Assembly: GCA_020849825.1 (NCBI GenBank)
Contig: JADZFP010000152.1
Location: 1-8,303, forward strand
Reading direction: 5' to 3'
DNA length: 8,303 nt
DNA from: Saprospiraceae bacterium
Lineage (GTDB): Bacteria; Bacteroidota; Bacteroidia; Chitinophagales; Saprospiraceae
A model generated the notes under the pieces. It saw only the letters and a program-made list of their open reading frames with translations. It was not told where the DNA came from and made no database searches. Within the stretch, counting starts at the first letter, position 1; every line of letters starts with the position of its first letter. Of this stretch, positions 6,130 to 8,303 are shown in pieces. The position numbers were made by a program, and so were the translations under genes.

Positions 6130-7269
6130 GTGAAAATAGTCCTCATCTCCCCCGCCCACCCGCTGCGCGGCGGTATTGCCGCCTCTTCCGAACGGCTTGC
6201 ACAGGCTTTGCAAGAACAAGGCCATGAAGTGGTTTTGTACAGTTTTCGCGTCCAGTACCCTTCTTTTCTTTTTCCCGGAAAAAGCCAGTACACCGACGAT
6301 CCGGCGCCAGCAGGCCTCCGGATCGAGACCAAACTGAACTCCGTCAATCCGCTCAACTGGCTCTTCTCGGGCATCGCCCTGGCGCGAGAAAAGGCGGATC
6401 TGGTGATTGTGCGCTTTTGGCTGCCGTTTATGGGGCCGTGTCTGGGCACAGTATTACGGGTGGCGCGGTTTTGGTCCCGAAAAAAATTCAGGGTCAACGG
6501 CCTGGTCGACAACATCGTGCCGCATGAAAAGCGCCCCGGCGACCGTGCCTTTGCCCGCTATTTTGTACGCGCCTGCAACGATTTTGTAGTGATGTCACGG
6601 TCGGTCGGACAAGAGATCATCGGTTTTCTGCCGGCTGCCAAAAGACCCCTGGCGACCGAACGAAACGTGCGTTTTGCCCCCCACCCTATTTACGATTCGT
6701 ATGGAAAACCGGTCGGCCGCGACACTGCCCGGCACGAGTTGGGCCTGGCGGCCGATGCCAGGGTCGTTTTGTTTTTCGGGTTTATCAGGGCTTACAAAGG
6801 GCTCGACCTGTTGCTGCATGCCCTGGCACAAACGCCTTCTATTCAAGCGATTATCGCTGGTGAACCTTACGAAGACTGGTCGCGTTACCAATCGATCATC
6901 GAACAACATCAGCTCGGCGACCGGGTACACGTTTTTACTGATTTTATCCCTGCCGATCGGGTCCGATATTATTTCTGCGCTGCCGATCTGGTGGTTCAGC
7001 CGTATAAAACCGCCACGCAAAGCGGTATTTCCCAGATCGCCTATCATTTCGAAAAGCCCATGATCGTAACCGACGTAGGCGGACTGCCGGAAATCGTCAC
7101 CCACGGCGTATCCGGTTATGTGGTTGCACCGGATGCCGCGGCCATCGCAGCAGCGATGCATGATTTTTTCGAAAAACAAAGGGCCGCATCCATGCTGGAA
7201 GGCGTGCGACAGGAGAAAAAGCGCTTTTCCTGGGACAATCTGGTGCAGGCTATTTTAGGCGAATATTAG
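6130..7269 (+). CDS. GT-B fold glycosyltransferase, GT4 type
   Basis: Transfers a sugar from an activated donor, probably in surface polysaccharide or glycolipid assembly; soluble or peripheral in the cytoplasm. 379 residues with the GT4 two-domain layout. The N-terminal Rossmann domain opens with KIVLISPAHPLRGGIAASSE (residues 2-21), the RGGI loop being typical. The C-terminal domain opens with LFFGFIRAYKG (214-224), with Arg220 and Lys223 as the expected donor-phosphate contacts. It continues to QPYKTATQSGISQIAYHFEK (290-309) and PMIVTDVGGLPEIV. The usual EX7E pair is replaced by Gln297 and Tyr305. The start is GTG at 6130: the preceding gene's TGA lies two codons upstream in this same frame, so nothing earlier is possible, and any later start would remove the first beta strand. 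A hydrophobic patch around residues 75-120 (NWLFSGIAL, RFWLPFMGPCLG) fits GT4 helices rather than a true membrane span. Acceptor and sugar unknown. Confidence 0.9.
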   Translation: MKIVLISPAHPLRGGIAASSERLAQALQEQGHEVVLYSFRVQYPSFLFPGKSQYTDDPAPAGLRIETKLNSVNPLNWLFSGIALAREKADLVIVRFWLPFMGPCLGTVLRVARFWSRKKFRVNGLVDNIVPHEKRPGDRAFARYFVRACNDFVVMSRSVGQEIIGFLPAAKRPLATERNVRFAPHPIYDSYGKPVGRDTARHELGLAADARVVLFFGFIRAYKGLDLLLHALAQTPSIQAIIAGEPYEDWSRYQSIIEQHQLGDRVHVFTDFIPADRVRYYFCAADLVVQPYKTATQSGISQIAYHFEKPMIVTDVGGLPEIVTHGVSGYVVAPDAAAIAAAMHDFFEKQRAASMLEGVRQEKKRFSWDNLVQAILGEY

Positions 7270-7325
7270 AACCGGAGCAGTAGATTCGCTCCTGCAAACA
7301 TTCACCCGAATAAACAATTCAAACC

Positions 7326-7835
7326 ATGGAAGAAACCAATTTCAGCATCCTCGACGTGCCAGACCAAGCTCCTCCACTGCGCTACGCAGGTTTTTGGGAG
7401 CGATTTGTCGCCATGCTGATCGACAGCATCATTCTGGGCATCGCCTCCAACATTCTGACGACGATTTTTTTCCAGACCAACAGTTTCACACAACCGGAAC
7501 TGGATCCCTTCGACGAAGAAGGCGCCCTGGCCAGCTTGATGGAATTTTACATGACCCTTCTACCGGGCATGATTCTGAGCATGGTAATCAACTGGCTCTA
7601 TTTCGCCTACATGGAATCGTCGGAAAATCAGGCCACACTGGGCAAAATGGCGCTAGGCCTCAAAGTTACCGACCTGAACGGCGGGCGAATCACTTTTGCC
7701 CGCGCCACCGGTCGGCATTTTGCCAAATACCTTTCGAGCCTGACGCTGCTCATCGGTTATATCATGGCGGCCTTTACCGAACGCCGGCAAGCCTTGCACG
7801 ATATCGTTGCAAGCACATTGGTTTTTAAGAAATAA
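7326..7835 (+). CDS. RDD family membrane protein
   Basis: 169 residues, inner membrane. The RDD domain is recognisable from YAGFWERFVAMLIDSIILG (20-38), whose Arg26 and Asp33 are two of the three name-giving residues. Later come the TLGKMALGLKVTDLNG block (104-119) and the closing RRQALHDIVASTLVF (153-167), with Asp159 as the third. Three membrane segments are apparent, about 27-49, 75-95 and 134-150, with an acidic loop (58-73) between the first two. The function of most RDD proteins is not known; some have been linked to ion exchange or salt tolerance. The ATG at 7326 gives the normal short N-terminal tail. A 56-nt gap precedes it, so it may belong to the upstream transcript or have its own promoter. 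It is followed 20 nt later by the terminator. Family confident, role unassigned. Confidence 0.9.
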   Translation: MEETNFSILDVPDQAPPLRYAGFWERFVAMLIDSIILGIASNILTTIFFQTNSFTQPELDPFDEEGALASLMEFYMTLLPGMILSMVINWLYFAYMESSENQATLGKMALGLKVTDLNGGRITFARATGRHFAKYLSSLTLLIGYIMAAFTERRQALHDIVASTLVFKK

Positions 7836-7855
7836 CTGGCTGTCAATCAAATACG

Positions 7856-7889
7856 AAGCCCGCTCCGAACATTCGGAGCGGGCTTTTTT
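7856..7889 (+). terminator. Intrinsic terminator after the RDD gene
   Basis: A perfect inverted repeat of up to 14 bp (7856-7869 with 7872-7885, GC-rich core GCCCGCTCCG) folds around a tiny CA centre, and a run of six T begins at 7884. It lies 20 nt past the RDD stop and closes the plus-strand run. On the other strand the same hairpin begins only about 11 nt after the tRNA 3' end but is followed by TTCGTATTTG rather than a clean T run, so it may also stop tRNA transcription, less efficiently. Confidence 0.92.
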
Positions 7890-7895
7890 GTGAAG

Positions 7896-7968
7896 TGATC
7901 CCAACAGGGGTCGAACCTGTAACCGCCTGCTTAGAAGGCAGGTGCTCTATCCATTGAGCTATGGGACC
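7896..7968 (-). tRNA. tRNA-Arg (anticodon TCT)
   Basis: A 73-nt cloverleaf read leftward. The acceptor strands GGTCCCA and TGGGATC pair over seven positions with one G-T wobble, with discriminator A. The D stem is GCTC/GAGC. The anticodon stem CCTGC/GCAGG encloses the loop CTTCTAA, giving anticodon TCT at 7935-7933, which reads AGA. The variable loop is five nt, and the T arm is ACAGG/CCTGT around TTCGACC. The 3' CCA is not encoded and must be added by nucleotidyltransferase, as is usual in Bacteroidota. Confidence 0.97.
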
Positions 7969-7985
7969 CGGCCTTTTTGGCAGCG

Positions 7986-8017
7986 CAAAAGTAAAATCTT
8001 CTGCACACTACTTCAAG
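7986..8017 (-). promoter_or_regulatory. Promoter of tRNA-Arg, Bacteroidota type
   Basis: On the minus strand, TACTTTTG (7993-7986) matches the TAnnTTTG -7 consensus exactly. A CTTG (8017-8014, one mismatch to TTTG) sits 20 nt upstream as the -33 element. Transcription would start near 7979, about 10 nt before the mature tRNA 5' end. The -33 element lies inside the last codons of the upstream T9SS gene. Confidence 0.62.
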
Positions 8018-8303
8018 ATTAACTTTCGAACGGCGAAGCCTTCTGGCGTTTCAAGAATCACCCAAAAGACGCCGCCCTGACAGCCAAGCATCGCCTTCGT
8101 GCATTGAATACGGTGTTCGCCCCCGGCCCGGTACTCGCGGTTCGACCATACCGGAACGCCCCTTACGTCGCGAATGTACAGTCCTGCCTGACTGGCTTCC
8201 GGCAGGTAAAATCGGATATCAAACTGTTCGACAGCCGGATTGGGTTCCGGAGCGTACAAATAAACGCCGGCACGCTGCCCCTCAGGGCTCAGGGAACCGG
8301 AAA
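8008..8303 (-). CDS. T9SS type A C-terminal sorting domain, end of a secreted or surface protein (5' end outside window)
   Basis: Only the last 97 residues are visible; the gene enters from the right edge and stops at TAG (8010-8008). They form a type IX secretion C-terminal domain: an entry stretch YAPEPNPAVEQFDIRFYLPE, then GLYIRDVRGVPVW, a central loop with GGEH, and the closing GGVFWVILETPEGFAVRKLILK split over the last two strands, ending in the characteristic Lys-Leu-Ile-Leu-Lys. Such domains direct cargo across the outer membrane through the Por machinery and are usually cleaved and replaced by a surface anchor. The passenger domain, and so the function, is outside the window. Two Cys in the CTD (in IQCTKAMLGCQGG) are unusual. 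No stop interrupts the frame up to position 8303, so the gene is longer than the track of ATG/TTG starts would suggest. The tRNA lies 39 nt downstream on the same strand. Confidence 0.82.
   Translation of the reverse strand, partial: SGSLSPEGQRAGVYLYAPEPNPAVEQFDIRFYLPEASQAGLYIRDVRGVPVWSNREYRAGGEHRIQCTKAMLGCQGGVFWVILETPEGFAVRKLILK

Noticed and set aside
7281..7288. TAGATTCG as a -7 element for the RDD gene
   Set aside because: One mismatch to TAnnTTTG and no TTTG at the -33 spacing; too weak to list as a promoter.
7274..7292. Small hairpin GGAGC/GCTCC between the GT4 and RDD genes
   Set aside because: Only five pairs with a nine-base loop and no T run after it; not a credible terminator.
7896..7968. 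tRNA-Arg as an integration site of a mobile element
   Set aside because: No integrase gene and no direct repeat of the tRNA 3' end is visible in the window.

Overview
The window looks like an ordinary chromosomal segment of a Bacteroidota bacterium, most likely a GC-rich member of the Saprospiria/Lewinella side of the phylum; the lineage is inferred from content, not from a marker gene. Four things point there. The gene cut by the right edge ends in a type IX secretion C-terminal sorting domain. Two sites match the Bacteroidota -7 promoter element TAnnTTTG exactly. None of the starts has a recognisable Shine-Dalgarno sequence. A free-standing SUI1/eIF1-like factor and a GSGN-type lipid kinase are also typical of the phylum.

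Layout. At the left edge (1-404, minus strand) is the N-terminal third of an exported, probably lipidated Fe/Mn superoxide dismutase. A 145-bp AT-rich divergent spacer carries the rluD promoter element and a small palindrome with GGAAAAT repeats. A tightly packed plus-strand run follows: the RluD-type pseudouridine synthase (550-1680), a DAGK/LCB5-type lipid kinase (1683-2627, 2-nt gap), the SUI1 factor (2639-2986) and a lipoprotein with a periplasmic-binding-protein type I fold (3009-4343). A short heptanucleotide tandem repeat separates this run from trmH (4418-5155), a membrane-anchored family 2 glycosyltransferase (5191-6123), a GT4-type glycosyltransferase starting with GTG (6130-7269) and an RDD-family membrane protein (7326-7835). 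The run ends at a strong intrinsic terminator (7856-7889). Beyond it, convergent on the minus strand, lie tRNA-Arg(TCT) with its own promoter and the 3' end of a T9SS cargo gene (8008-8303).

How the genes fit together. Three of the plus-strand genes serve the translation machinery: rRNA pseudouridylation, an initiation-factor-like protein and tRNA 2'-O-methylation. The others serve the envelope: a lipid kinase, a surface lipoprotein, two glycosyltransferases that probably act on lipid-linked glycans, and an RDD membrane protein. The short gaps suggest co-transcription but no shared pathway.

I see no CRISPR array, transposase, phage gene, toxin-antitoxin pair or defence cassette, and no convincing new multi-gene system. 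The observations most worth a second look are small-scale: the heptamer repeat before trmH, the G7 tract in the lipoprotein gene, the tRNA promoter embedded in the 3' end of the T9SS gene, the two glycosyltransferases separated by one in-frame stop, and the replaced EX7E residues in the GT4 enzyme.
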